NCBI RefSeq assembly: GCF_002858935.1
Contig: NZ_PJRT01000009.1
Location: 412,649-476,648, forward strand
From: Pantoea endophytica
GTDB lineage: Bacteria > Pseudomonadota > Gammaproteobacteria > Enterobacterales > Enterobacteriaceae
Reading direction: 5' to 3'
Length of the DNA: 64,000 nucleotides
The position numbers were made by a program, and so were the translations under genes. How positions within the stretch are numbered: the stretch's first letter is position 1; each line of letters opens with the position of its first letter. This document shows, one piece after another, positions 53,434 to 62,574 of this stretch. The notes under the pieces were generated by a model. It was not told the origin of the DNA. It saw only the letters and a program-made list of their open reading frames with translations, and did no database searches.

Positions 53434-54861
53434 ATGACAACCATCACGTCGACAGGGATGGCGAACGATCACATGAGCGCGGATCGCCGTACCTTAGCCG
53501 GGCGCATTGATGCGCTGCCCTCGTCCGCCGGTCTCTGGCGCTTTATCACGCTGCTGGCGCTGGGCGGCTTCTTTGAGCTCTACGATCTGTTTGAAACCGG
53601 CTATATCAGCTCCGGCCTGGTGGCGGCGGGCGTGTTTCATACCGGTTCTGCGGGCGTGTTCGGCATCGCCGACCAGGCCGCATTTGCCTCGGCCACCTTC
53701 CTCGGTTTGTTTGTCGGCGCGAGTTTGCTTGCGCCCTACGCCGACCGTTTTGGTCGCCGCCTGACCTTTATGTGCGCGCTGGCGTGGTACGGCGCGTTTT
53801 CGCTGCTGATGGCGTTCCAGCAGAGCGCAGAGATGATTATCCTGTTCCGCTTCCTGGTCGGCATTGGCCTCGGCGTCGAGCTGGTGACCATCGATACCTA
53901 TCTTTCCGAATGGGTGCCGGCGCATCTGCGCAGCCGCGCGTTCGCCTTCTCCTTCTTTATCCAGTTCCTGTCGGTGCCGACGGTGGCGCTGATGTCGTGG
54001 TGGCTGGTGCCGCAAACCATTCTCAGCCTCGAAGGCTGGCGCTGGGTGGTGATTGCCGGTGCGGTCTGCTCGCTGGTGATCTGGCTGATTCGAAAAAACC
54101 TGCCCGAATCGGCGCGCTGGCTGGCGCAACAAGGACGACATCAGGAAGCGCATCAGGTGCTGAGTGCGATGGAAAAGCGCTGTGGTATCGCTTCTCCCCT
54201 TCCCCCTGTTGCGGAGGAAGGCCGGGATGGGGGACAGTTCGCACCTGAGCAACCTAAGCAAGGGCGTTTCAGCGAGATTTGGGCACCGGCCTATCGCCAG
54301 CGCACGCTGATGCTGGTGGTGATGAACTTCTTTCAGGCGATCGGCTTTTTTGGCTTCGGCAACTGGCTGCCGGCGCTGCTGTCGGGCAAAGGCGCCACCG
54401 TCACGCACAGCCTGCTGTATGCGTTTTTCATTACGCTGGCCTACCCGCTCGGCTCGCTGATTTGCAGCCGCTACGCCGATAAGCTCGAGAATAAATGGCA
54501 GATCGTGTTTTCATCGCTGATGACGGTGGTGTTCGGCACGCTGTTTGCGTTTATGACCAATCCGGTGCTGATGATCATCTGCGGCTTCCTGATCACCTAC
54601 AGCAACGCATGGCTAACCTTCAGCTATCACGCTTATCAGACCGAGATTTTCCCGACGCACATTCGCGCCCGCGCGGTGGGTTTCTGCTACTCGTTTAGCC
54701 GCCTGTCGACGGTGTTCAGCAGTATTTTGATTGGCCTTATTTTGCAGTATGCCGGCAGCCAGGGCGTGATCGCCTTTATCGTGCTAAGCATGCTGATTGT
54801 GATGCTGTCGGTGGGGATTTACGGGCCGAAAACCCGAGGGATGGATTTGGAGAATATTTGA
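53434..54861 (+). CDS. MFS metabolite:H+ symporter (sugar porter/AAHS-like) with a repeat-derived loop
   Basis: 475 residues, 12 membrane helices. FFELYDLFETGYISSGLVAA, DRFGRRLTFMCALAW (loop 2-3 motif), GIGLGVELVTIDTYLSEWVP and NLPESARWLAQQG are typical of metabolite symporters. The cytoplasmic loop between helices 6 and 7 contains an extra stretch (near residues 250-270, bases 54190-54245) translated from a GC-rich sequence, CCTTCCCCCTGTTGCGGAGG with AAGGCCGGGATGGGG, that resembles the dispersed repeats found between genes elsewhere. The substrate is unknown. It follows abgT by 189 bases but has its own leader. Confidence 0.87.
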   Translation: MTTITSTGMANDHMSADRRTLAGRIDALPSSAGLWRFITLLALGGFFELYDLFETGYISSGLVAAGVFHTGSAGVFGIADQAAFASATFLGLFVGASLLAPYADRFGRRLTFMCALAWYGAFSLLMAFQQSAEMIILFRFLVGIGLGVELVTIDTYLSEWVPAHLRSRAFAFSFFIQFLSVPTVALMSWWLVPQTILSLEGWRWVVIAGAVCSLVIWLIRKNLPESARWLAQQGRHQEAHQVLSAMEKRCGIASPLPPVAEEGRDGGQFAPEQPKQGRFSEIWAPAYRQRTLMLVVMNFFQAIGFFGFGNWLPALLSGKGATVTHSLLYAFFITLAYPLGSLICSRYADKLENKWQIVFSSLMTVVFGTLFAFMTNPVLMIICGFLITYSNAWLTFSYHAYQTEIFPTHIRARAVGFCYSFSRLSTVFSSILIGLILQYAGSQGVIAFIVLSMLIVMLSVGIYGPKTRGMDLENI

Positions 54862-54875
54862 AGACTAATAAAGAA

Positions 54876-54898
54876 ATGGCGGCCAATATTGCCGCCAT
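54876..54898 (-). terminator. Terminator between converging MFS and adhesin genes
   Basis: ATGGCGGC (54876-54883) pairs with GCCGCCAT (54891-54898) around CAATATT. On the minus strand it is followed by TTTCTTTATT, so it serves best the large repeat protein gene. Confidence 0.75.
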
Positions 54899-54910
54899 GA
54901 TTAGACGCGG

Positions 54911-57900
54911 TTAAACCAGATCGATTTTCACGCCTTGTTCTACCAATAATTCAACATCCAAGCCGTCGTGGGTATATATCTGATATTTCAAGCCTGCCAC
55001 TGATACATTTCCTTTCTGCCGATGCCAATCACCTTCATCAATGCCATTGCCTAACAAATCATCAAGCTTAATGACATCATTTATATTGCCATGCACCACC
55101 ATTTGCGTTTTGCCATCCTGAATAAAGAGATCTTTGCTACCCGCGCTAAGGATGTCACTGACATTAATACTCAGTGTATTCCCAGCAGTGCTATTAGCCA
55201 TATTCACAATCGATTTTTGGCTGCTGGTAGCGAGTAAGTCAGCTGAGTAATCGGATGAAATGCCATTCATTTCGGATGTAAAACTATCGGGTTTGGCGTC
55301 AAAGGTGAAAATAGTCGCTTTAGGATCCCGTACCGTGCTGCCGGATACCTGGAAATCGTGCCTGCCGTATGCGGTGAGCTGCGGCACATTAAATGTCCAT
55401 TCGCCATTGGCATTAGCCTTCGCACTGCCACTGATCCACCATGTGCCGTTGTCATGCCTGGCATGAATGTAAACGGTGCTGTTAGCCGATGTATAGCCTT
55501 TCAGGGTCGGCGTCAAATCGTCAGTCCGGCCACCGTTCTCAACACTGCCCTGGAGCAGACCATTGTTGTCATGGGCAGAAACAATGACCGGAACAACCAA
55601 ACTATCAGGCGCGGCATACAGCGAGAAAATGCTGGCGCTGGGATCGCGTACTTCACGGCCAGAGACCTGGAATGCGTAGGTGCCGTAGGCAGTCAACTGC
55701 GGCATATCATATGCCCACTCTCCTTTGGCGTTGGCTTTCGTGCTGCCACTTATCCACCATGTACCATTTTCATGCTTAGCATAAACGTAGACGGTATCGT
55801 TAGCAGGGGCACTGCCTTTCAGGGTTGGCTTCAGGTCGTCGGTACGTCCACTGTTCGCAATGGTGCCCTTGATCAGGCCAATATTGTCGTAAACGGAATC
55901 AATCATCGGAGCATCAGGAGCCGCATACAACGTGAAAGTAGCGGCTTTGGGATCGTGGGTCGCGCTGCCCGAAGCCTGAAAATCGTAGATGCCGTAATTA
56001 GGCAGTTGCGGCATATCATATGACCACTCACCTTTGGCATCCGCTTTCGCACTGCCGCTAACCCACCATTTGCCGCTTTCATGCTTGGCATGAATGTAGA
56101 CAATTGCGCCCGCAGAGGCATGCCCTTTCAGAGTTGGCGTCAGGTCATCGGTTCGGCCATTATGCTCGATTGTGCCCTGCCTCAGACCGTTGTTGTCGAT
56201 GAGGTAATCAATGACCGGTGGAATCTGCACGTCCGGGCCCGCATACAGCGTGAAAGTCGCGGCTTTTGGATCGCGTGTCGCGCTGCCAGAGGCCTCGAAA
56301 TTATAGTTGCCGTAGGCGGACAGCTGAGGTAAATCAAATGTCCACTCCCCCTGGGCGTTGGCCTTGGCACTGCCGCTGACCACCCAGGTACCGTTTTCAT
56401 GTTTAGTATGAACGTAGACAATCGCGCCAGCAGAGGCATGCCCTTTCAGGGTTGGTGTCAGATCGTCGGTACGCCCGCCGTTCTGGATGGTGCCCTGAAG
56501 ATAGCCATTATTGTCGTAGGCAGAATCAATGACCGGCGTAATCTGCACGTCCGGGCCCGCATACAACGTGAAAGTCGCTGCTTTTGGATCGCGTGTCGCG
56601 CTGCTGGAGGCCTCGAAATCGTAGTTGCCATAGGCGGAAAGCTGCGGTAAATCAAATGTCCACTCTCCCTGAGCGTTGACCTTCGCACTGCCGCTGACCA
56701 CCCAGGTGCCCTTTTCATGTTTAGTATGAATGTAGACAATACTGTTAGCAGTGGCATGCCCTTTCAGGGTTGGCGTCAAATCGTCGGTACGACCACCGTT
56801 CTGGATAGTGCCCTGAACGTAGCCATTATTGTCGTAGGCGGAATCAATGACTGGTTGCACATATGCATTGATCTGGAGAGAGAATTCGCCACTCTTACCG
56901 TTATAACTCGTTGAGTTAGATGCCTGGAAATCATACACGCCATTGCCGTTAGTCAGCTCAGCTACTTCAATATTCCAGAATCCGTTTGCATCGGCTACGG
57001 CACTGCCTTTAAGGGACCAGCTGCCATTTTGATGACGCGCATGAAGGTAGACAATACTGTGAGCTTCAGCACTGCCACTAAAGGATGGCGTAAAATCATC
57101 GGTGTCAGCACCAGAAGCGAGTTTGCCCTGCGAATTACCGAAATTATCCCATGCATACTCAATCTTCACGGTAGTGGGGGCAACTGCAATCACGTCAAAC
57201 GCTGCGGTTGGCTGGCTTAATTCACCTCGGTTGTTCTGCGAACGCAGAGTAATGCTGTTTTTGCCATAGTGCAGAACATCTGAGTTTGCTTCCCAATCCC
57301 ACTTTCCATTCTCAACCGGAGCAATCCCTACGCGCTTTCCATTAACATAAATATGTACGGATTCGGCGCCAACTGGCGCATTACCACTCAGTGATGGACG
57401 AAGATCATCTGTATTTTCGCCATGTTTGATGACACCGGTTTCCTGGCCGTAATTGTCATACACCTCCAGCAATTGAGGTTTATTGATGGTGGGTTCATTG
57501 ATAAATAGCGTGAAGACATCAGAATCTTCACTGACTTGACCAAAACGATCGGTAGCGGTGATGTAGATACGGTGTTCACCATCACTCAATTTAGGTTCCA
57601 TTGTCCACTGGCCATTTTTCTCAGCCTGCACACTACCCAATAAGATGCCATTGCTGTATACACGAACAATACTGTCTGGCTCGGCATAACCAGAAATCGT
57701 CGGCTTAGGGTCATCAGTAAATCCCTTATTTCCAACTGGCCCCTTAACACTCCCCACATCATCCATAACACTTGTGATACCAGGCTTATCCGGTGCGCTG
57801 AGATCAACATTGATGCGTGATTGATAAACATCACCACGATTACCCGCTGCATCATAAAAACGGATGGCAACATTATGTCCACCTTCAGCCAGTTGGAGAG

Positions 57901-58075
57901 GCAACTGGAATTCCCAATCACCGTTTTCTGCAACTTTGGTCCGGAATGTTTTTCCATTAATAGTAAACTCAACGGTACCATTTTTTACATCAATATAATT
58001 TCCTTTCCAGTATTGATACGGCGTATTTACCCAAATTTCCAGACCTGGCAGAGTGGGATCATAAGATTTTAACAT
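54911..58075 (-). CDS. Large Bap-like repeat adhesin, probable type I secretion substrate
   Basis: 1054 residues. After an N-terminal Ig-like domain (VEFTINGKTFRTKVAENGDW) come eight repeats of about 98-106 residues, each opening DNxGxxxGxIxxGxxTDDLxP followed by xLxG. The last five (55500-56830 on the plus strand) are near copies, for example GGRTDDLTPTLKGHASAGAI. The C-terminal domain (about 950-1054) with SINVSDILSAGSKDLFIQDG, GNINDVIKLDDLLG and VELLVEQGVKIDLV resembles the end of type I-secreted adhesins such as BapA/SiiE. There is no Sec signal, and no ABC/HlyD/TolC-type exporter is in the window. AAGGAG lies 5 bases before the ATG. G+C is lower than the neighbours, and an AT-rich stretch lies upstream, which hints at acquisition. 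It probably acts at the cell surface or in biofilms. Confidence 0.85.
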   Translation of the reverse strand: MLKSYDPTLPGLEIWVNTPYQYWKGNYIDVKNGTVEFTINGKTFRTKVAENGDWEFQLPLQLAEGGHNVAIRFYDAAGNRGDVYQSRINVDLSAPDKPGITSVMDDVGSVKGPVGNKGFTDDPKPTISGYAEPDSIVRVYSNGILLGSVQAEKNGQWTMEPKLSDGEHRIYITATDRFGQVSEDSDVFTLFINEPTINKPQLLEVYDNYGQETGVIKHGENTDDLRPSLSGNAPVGAESVHIYVNGKRVGIAPVENGKWDWEANSDVLHYGKNSITLRSQNNRGELSQPTAAFDVIAVAPTTVKIEYAWDNFGNSQGKLASGADTDDFTPSFSGSAEAHSIVYLHARHQNGSWSLKGSAVADANGFWNIEVAELTNGNGVYDFQASNSTSYNGKSGEFSLQINAYVQPVIDSAYDNNGYVQGTIQNGGRTDDLTPTLKGHATANSIVYIHTKHEKGTWVVSGSAKVNAQGEWTFDLPQLSAYGNYDFEASSSATRDPKAATFTLYAGPDVQITPVIDSAYDNNGYLQGTIQNGGRTDDLTPTLKGHASAGAIVYVHTKHENGTWVVSGSAKANAQGEWTFDLPQLSAYGNYNFEASGSATRDPKAATFTLYAGPDVQIPPVIDYLIDNNGLRQGTIEHNGRTDDLTPTLKGHASAGAIVYIHAKHESGKWWVSGSAKADAKGEWSYDMPQLPNYGIYDFQASGSATHDPKAATFTLYAAPDAPMIDSVYDNIGLIKGTIANSGRTDDLKPTLKGSAPANDTVYVYAKHENGTWWISGSTKANAKGEWAYDMPQLTAYGTYAFQVSGREVRDPSASIFSLYAAPDSLVVPVIVSAHDNNGLLQGSVENGGRTDDLTPTLKGYTSANSTVYIHARHDNGTWWISGSAKANANGEWTFNVPQLTAYGRHDFQVSGSTVRDPKATIFTFDAKPDSFTSEMNGISSDYSADLLATSSQKSIVNMANSTAGNTLSINVSDILSAGSKDLFIQDGKTQMVVHGNINDVIKLDDLLGNGIDEGDWHRQKGNVSVAGLKYQIYTHDGLDVELLVEQGVKIDLV

Positions 58076-58425
58076 AACAACTCCTTGTGTTAATTTGTTA
58101 ACAAATTATATAAACTCATCTTGAGGTCCGGATTTTAAGTAATTACATAATAATAAAATAACAGAACGGTCTTAAAAAAAAGAAGAGCAATCAATAAGAT
58201 AATAATAAAAAACAATACTCAAAGTTAATCGCTTCACATTACCCCTCACTATCGCAAAATTAAAAAAAAGCATACCAATATATAAAAAATTTAATTATGT
58301 AAAAATCAAACAAACCACATTTAATTTTACATAAATACTTAAAGTAAGATAATATTAAAGGAGTGAGGATATTTTGATAAGTGTACATGATTAAAAAATG
58401 GAGGCCATACCGGCCTCCATTAATA
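58076..58425. promoter_or_regulatory. Very AT-rich upstream region of the adhesin gene, with an 18-bp palindrome
   Basis: 350 bases with very low G+C. TAATTTGTTAACAAATTA at 58091-58108 is a perfect palindrome 16 bases upstream of the adhesin start, overlapping its leader, and could be an operator or an mRNA hairpin near the ribosome site. The extreme AT content is the kind of sequence that H-NS binds. No gene is supported here. Confidence 0.6.
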
Positions 58426-59745
58426 TTACTGCCCTTCCAACACCTTAATATCCGCATTACCCTGCTTCGGCTGCACGGTTTCATCTTTACGCAACTCGGC
58501 CACATCTTTCGCCGACACGCTCGACTTCACGCCATTGCCCCAGCTGCCACGGATAAAGTTCACCACATCCGCCACCTGCTGATCGTTCAGACGCCAGCCG
58601 AACGCTGGCATGGTGATCGCCGTCGGTGCGCCTTTCACGCCAGGCAAAGTGCCGCCGACCAATACGATGTGAATCAGCGAGGTCGGATCATCTGCCATCA
58701 CCACCGGATTGCCGCGCAGCGCCGGATAGAAGCGCTGATAGCCGCTGCCGTCGGTTTTGTGGCACGCCGCGCAGCTATCGACATAAGTCGATGCGCCTGG
58801 CTGGCTGTCGTCACCTTTCCACAACGCCTGAGACACCGCATCATCCTGCTTAAACACCGCCTGATTCGGATCTTTCGCGCCTAGGGATTTCAGATACTTA
58901 GCAATCGCGCTGATATCGTCATCGCTCAGATACTGCAGGCTGTGCTGCACCACATCGGTCATGCCACCAAACACCGCAGTGTGATCGTTGCGGCCAAAGC
59001 GCAGGAACTGCCTGAGATCCTCTTCGCTCCAGCGGCCTAAGCCATCGCGGTTATCGCCACGCAGGTTGCTGGCGGTCCAGCCATCAATCGGTGCGCTGCT
59101 GCCGGCGAGATAGTTATTGCCTTCGCCATTGTTGAGCGCTTTTTCCTGCATGGTGATGCTACGCGGCGTATGGCAAGCGCCACAGTGACCGAGACCTTCC
59201 ACCAGATAGCGACCGCGTGCCAGTTGCGGATCTTCCTGTGCCGCCGGCTGGAACGCTTTCACATCCGGCGCAAAGATGCCGCGCCAGATGGACAACGGCC
59301 AGCGCATCGACAGCGGCCACGGAATGTCGCTCTCTTTGTTGGCCTGCGCCACCGGCTGCACGCCGTGCATGAAGTAGGCGTAGAGCGCCTTCATGTCGTC
59401 ATCGCTGACCACCGCGTAAGACGGATACGGCATCGCCGGATAAAGCGTGTCGCCGTTTTTCGCTACGCCGTGACGCACCGCTTTCTGGAAATCGTCGTAG
59501 CTGTAGTCACCAATCCCGGTGGTTTTATCCGGCGTGATGTTGGTGGAGTAAATGGTGCCGATCGGCGTCGCCATCGGCAGTCCACCGGCAAACGGCTGGC
59601 CGCCCTGCGCGCTGTGACAGGCCACGCAGTCGCCCGCGCGCGCCAGATACTCACCGCGCTTCACCAACGCGTCCGAACCTGCTTCGTCCGCCACTGCGGC
59701 GAACGTCATGGTGCCCAGAAACAGGGCTAAAATGCTTTTAATCAT
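58426..59745 (-). CDS. Gluconate 2-dehydrogenase, cytochrome c subunit
   Basis: 439 residues. The signal peptide (MIKSILALFLGTMTFAAVA) is followed by three c-type heme sites, CVACH (about residue 40), CGACH (about 190) and CAACH (about 325), with methionine ligand candidates in each domain. This three-heme layout is that of membrane-bound gluconate and alcohol dehydrogenase cytochromes. It takes electrons from the flavoprotein subunit and passes them to ubiquinone at the periplasmic face. Third gene of the operon, 11 bases after the flavoprotein. Confidence 0.92.
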   Translation of the reverse strand: MIKSILALFLGTMTFAAVADEAGSDALVKRGEYLARAGDCVACHSAQGGQPFAGGLPMATPIGTIYSTNITPDKTTGIGDYSYDDFQKAVRHGVAKNGDTLYPAMPYPSYAVVSDDDMKALYAYFMHGVQPVAQANKESDIPWPLSMRWPLSIWRGIFAPDVKAFQPAAQEDPQLARGRYLVEGLGHCGACHTPRSITMQEKALNNGEGNNYLAGSSAPIDGWTASNLRGDNRDGLGRWSEEDLRQFLRFGRNDHTAVFGGMTDVVQHSLQYLSDDDISAIAKYLKSLGAKDPNQAVFKQDDAVSQALWKGDDSQPGASTYVDSCAACHKTDGSGYQRFYPALRGNPVVMADDPTSLIHIVLVGGTLPGVKGAPTAITMPAFGWRLNDQQVADVVNFIRGSWGNGVKSSVSAKDVAELRKDETVQPKQGNADIKVLEGQ

Positions 59746-59756
59746 CGCCGTGTTCC

Positions 59757-61541
59757 TTATGCCTGTACCAGCGGGCCGGGGTTCTTCAGATACTGTTCAC
59801 GAATCGCTTTGGCTGACCAATAGGTCAACGCGGCGACCATGCCCGTTGGGTTGTAGCCGAGTCCCTGCGGGAAAGCCGACGCACCTGGCACAAACACGTT
59901 CGGCACATCCCAACTCTGCAGGTAACGGTTCACCGCGCTGGTTTTCGGATCTTCACCCATGATCGCCCCGCCGCTCATGTGCGTGGTTTGATACACGGTG
60001 GTGTCGAAGTGCGAGCCCGGCCCTTTCGCGCCGCCGATGATCATTTTCGGGTTCATCGCTTCGGTGATTTTGCGCATCTTACCAATCATGAACTGCGCCA
60101 TCTTGATGTCGTTATCCTGCCAGTCAAAGGTCATACGCAGCAGCGGCTGGCCATAGGCATCTTTGTAGTTCGGATCGAGATCGAGATAGTTGGCGCGATA
60201 CGACTGGTGCGCGCCGTGCGCATCCATCGAGATGTGATGGTTGTAAGTATCCGCGACCGCAGATTTCCACTGGCTGCCCCAGTTTGGCGTGCCTTTCGGC
60301 GTCGGCAAACCCGAGATCGGCTTGGTACCGGCCTGGTTCACCCAGAATGGCGAACCGCCAACGAAGCCGTGCGGACCGTGATCGAAGTTGTCGGCGTTGA
60401 AATCGTCCACCGCCACACCTGCGCCACCGGCACCGATAAACGGGTTGGTGGTGGTGTTTTTGTCGAACAGCGCTTTCAGCGTCGAGATGTTCTGATAGGC
60501 GAAGTTACGCCCCACCACACCTTCGTTGGAAATCGGGTTATACGGCTTGCCAATGCCGGAGAGCAGCATCAGATGCACGTTGTGGAACTGGAACGCCGAC
60601 AGGATCACCAGATCCGCAGGCTGCACCACTTCGCGGCCCTGACCATCGAGATAGGTCACGCCGGTGGCGCGCTTTTTATCGTCGGTCAGATTGACGCGCA
60701 GCACGTAGGCGTTGTTGCGCAGCTCGAACTTCGGTTCCTGACGCAGCGCGGGCAGGATATTGACGTTCGGCGAGGCTTTGGAATACATGTAGCAGGCGTA
60801 ACCGCTGCAAAAACCGCAGAAGTTGCACGGGCCCATCTGTGCGCCGTAGGTGTTGGTGTAGGGGCCTGAGGTGTTGGCCGACGGCATATCATAAGGGTGA
60901 TAACCCACTGATTCCGCCGCTTGCGCGAACAGCTGCGCCGAGTAGGTGCGCTTCTGCGCCGGCAGCGGGAAGTCGCTGGAACGATCTGGCGCGTACGGGT
61001 TGCCGCCCTTCTCTTTGCCCAGCAGTTTGCCTTTGATTGACCAGGCGCTGCCCGAGGTGCCGAACACTTTCTCGGCCTGATCGAAGAAGGGTTCCAGCTC
61101 GTCATAGTTGACGCCGAAATCCTGGATCGTCATGCCTTCCGGAATGAAGTTTTTACCGTAACGCTGCTCGTAATGGCTGCGCAGGTTTAGTTCTACCGGG
61201 TCAACGCGGAAATGCACGCCTGACCAGTGCAAACCTGCACCGCCGGTGCCGGTGCCGGGCAGAAACGCCGCCAGCTGGCGATAAGGTACGGCGGTTTGCG
61301 AGGCATCGTGACGAATCGTTACGGTGCTTTTCGACAGATCCTGGAACAGCTTTTTGCGGATGTTATAGGTCAGTTCATCGATCGACTGCGGATAGGATCC
61401 ATCCGGATAGGTATCGCGATGCGGACCGCGCTCCAGCGCCACCACATTCAGGCCCGCTTCGGTCAGCTCTTTCGCCATGATGGCACCCGCCCAGCCGAAA
61501 CCGACGACGACCGCATCCACTTTTTTCAATTCATTTGCCAC
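59757..61541 (-). CDS. Gluconate 2-dehydrogenase, FAD (GMC family) subunit
   Basis: 594 residues. The FAD site is AVVVGFGWAGAIMAKELTEA, followed by ALERGP, LPGTGTGGAGLHWSGVHFRV, a cysteine cluster GPCNFCGFCSGYACYMYSKA near 250 (possibly an iron-sulfur site, as in this subgroup), and C-terminal HMSGGAIMGEDPKTSAVN with PQGLGYNPTGMVAALTYW. It oxidises gluconate to 2-ketogluconate in the periplasm; a 2-ketogluconate dehydrogenase is the main alternative as the families are close. GTG 61541 is the start, with GAGG 8 bases upstream. It is exported together with the Tat-signal subunit. Confidence 0.92.
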   Translation of the reverse strand: MANELKKVDAVVVGFGWAGAIMAKELTEAGLNVVALERGPHRDTYPDGSYPQSIDELTYNIRKKLFQDLSKSTVTIRHDASQTAVPYRQLAAFLPGTGTGGAGLHWSGVHFRVDPVELNLRSHYEQRYGKNFIPEGMTIQDFGVNYDELEPFFDQAEKVFGTSGSAWSIKGKLLGKEKGGNPYAPDRSSDFPLPAQKRTYSAQLFAQAAESVGYHPYDMPSANTSGPYTNTYGAQMGPCNFCGFCSGYACYMYSKASPNVNILPALRQEPKFELRNNAYVLRVNLTDDKKRATGVTYLDGQGREVVQPADLVILSAFQFHNVHLMLLSGIGKPYNPISNEGVVGRNFAYQNISTLKALFDKNTTTNPFIGAGGAGVAVDDFNADNFDHGPHGFVGGSPFWVNQAGTKPISGLPTPKGTPNWGSQWKSAVADTYNHHISMDAHGAHQSYRANYLDLDPNYKDAYGQPLLRMTFDWQDNDIKMAQFMIGKMRKITEAMNPKMIIGGAKGPGSHFDTTVYQTTHMSGGAIMGEDPKTSAVNRYLQSWDVPNVFVPGASAFPQGLGYNPTGMVAALTYWSAKAIREQYLKNPGPLVQA

Positions 61542-61543
61542 GC

Positions 61544-62278
61544 TTACGTCCTCTCCCCGCGAATATCCACTGACGGGAACGGATAACGTTCGCCGCGTTC
61601 TACCCAATCCATAAAGTCAGCGCGCGCGCCCGGGAAGCCAATCAGCTTCCAGCCCACCATGCCTTGATTGCCACCGTGGATCGGATCGCTGAAATAACCC
61701 TCGCGGGTGTTTTGTAGCAGGAAAGAGAAGAAGGTTTTCGCTGGCAGCTGCGGGAACTCGGCCGTGCCGCTTTCAAACGCGGTCAGCAGCGCGTCTTGCT
61801 GTTCGCCCGTCAGCTCGGCAAACACTTTGCCATGCTGTTTTTTGCTCCAGCCATCGGCATCGGCGAGGCCGAGACGGTAGATCTGCTGCGGCACCAGCGG
61901 CAGCTGATAACCCAACTCTTTTGGCAGATCGGGATTGAACGGGCCTTGCATGTACCAGTTGTTACCGGTGGCATACGGCGTGTTCATTTGACGATCGATA
62001 AATTCCGGCACGCCAGCTTCAAGTGCGCCAGGACCGCGTTCGTCGTTGGGGATCAGGCGCGCCACGGCCGCCGTGATAAAGGCAAACTCTTCGGCGGTGA
62101 ACCAGGTGGGCTGGTAGCTACGCGCCTGTTGTGGTGATGCGTTTTGTTCTGCTGCCCCAGCGGCCATTGGTGCCACCAGTGCGCCCATCGCCGTACTGCC
62201 CACCGCCATTGCCGGCGCCAGGGTGATGGTTCTCAGCAGAAAATCCCTGCGAGTGTGACCATTTTTTTGTTCTGACAT
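61544..62278 (-). CDS. Gluconate 2-dehydrogenase, subunit 3 (gamma), Tat-exported
   Basis: 244 residues. The N-terminus [20 protein letters not shown] is a twin-arginine signal, with cleavage probably near AAGAAEQ. The mature part matches subunit 3 family features: [39 protein letters not shown] and [20 protein letters not shown]. The subunit is needed to export and assemble the cofactor-loaded flavoprotein. The flavoprotein begins 2 bases after its stop. First gene of the operon. Confidence 0.93.
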   Translation of the reverse strand: MSEQKNGHTRRDFLLRTITLAPAMAVGSTAMGALVAPMAAGAAEQNASPQQARSYQPTWFTAEEFAFITAAVARLIPNDERGPGALEAGVPEFIDRQMNTPYATGNNWYMQGPFNPDLPKELGYQLPLVPQQIYRLGLADADGWSKKQHGKVFAELTGEQQDALLTAFESGTAEFPQLPAKTFFSFLLQNTREGYFSDPIHGGNQGMVGWKLIGFPGARADFMDWVERGERYPFPSVDIRGERT

Positions 62279-62574
62279 GACATTGCCTCAGTACCACATA
62301 TAATGCGGCATGAAAGTTAAGTAGTTGCGTTGTATTGTTTTTTTATTGATAGCTTAAGGGATACAGCAGCACTGTTACCGGTAACAGTGCAAATATTGTA
62401 ACACCATTGCTGTGGATAATTTAGTTGTTAGAAACAAATTCGCACTAATTACTTAACAATTGCCGCTGTCGTTTTACATCGCAGCGGCGAAACTGACATC
62501 GTCAGATACAACCCACAACAGACAGATAGAGGTCTGAAGCGGTATAAAAGCGTACACACAACAGCGGAGTGCCT
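62279..62574. other. Divergent intergenic region between the gluconate dehydrogenase operon and sbmA
   Basis: 296 bases. CACTGTTACCGGTAACAGTG (62370-62389) is a perfect 20-base palindrome centred on ACCGGT. It has the symmetry of a LacI/GntR-type operator; GntR sites in E. coli have the ATGTTACCGGTAACAT core. So this may be a gluconate repressor site for the operon on the left. Confidence 0.6.
62370..62389. promoter_or_regulatory. Perfect 20-bp palindrome, candidate GntR-type gluconate operator
   Basis: CACTGTTACCGGTAACAGTG. The TGTTACCGGTAACA core equals the E. coli GntR/IdnR (LacI-family) consensus centre known from gnt genes. It lies about 92 bases upstream of the Tat-exported subunit gene, so gluconate-responsive control of the dehydrogenase operon is likely. 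Confidence 0.75.

Noticed and set aside
55500..56830. Regular repeats at about 310-bp spacing considered as tandem non-coding repeats
   Set aside because: They are in frame within the Bap-like adhesin gene and encode its Ig-like domains.
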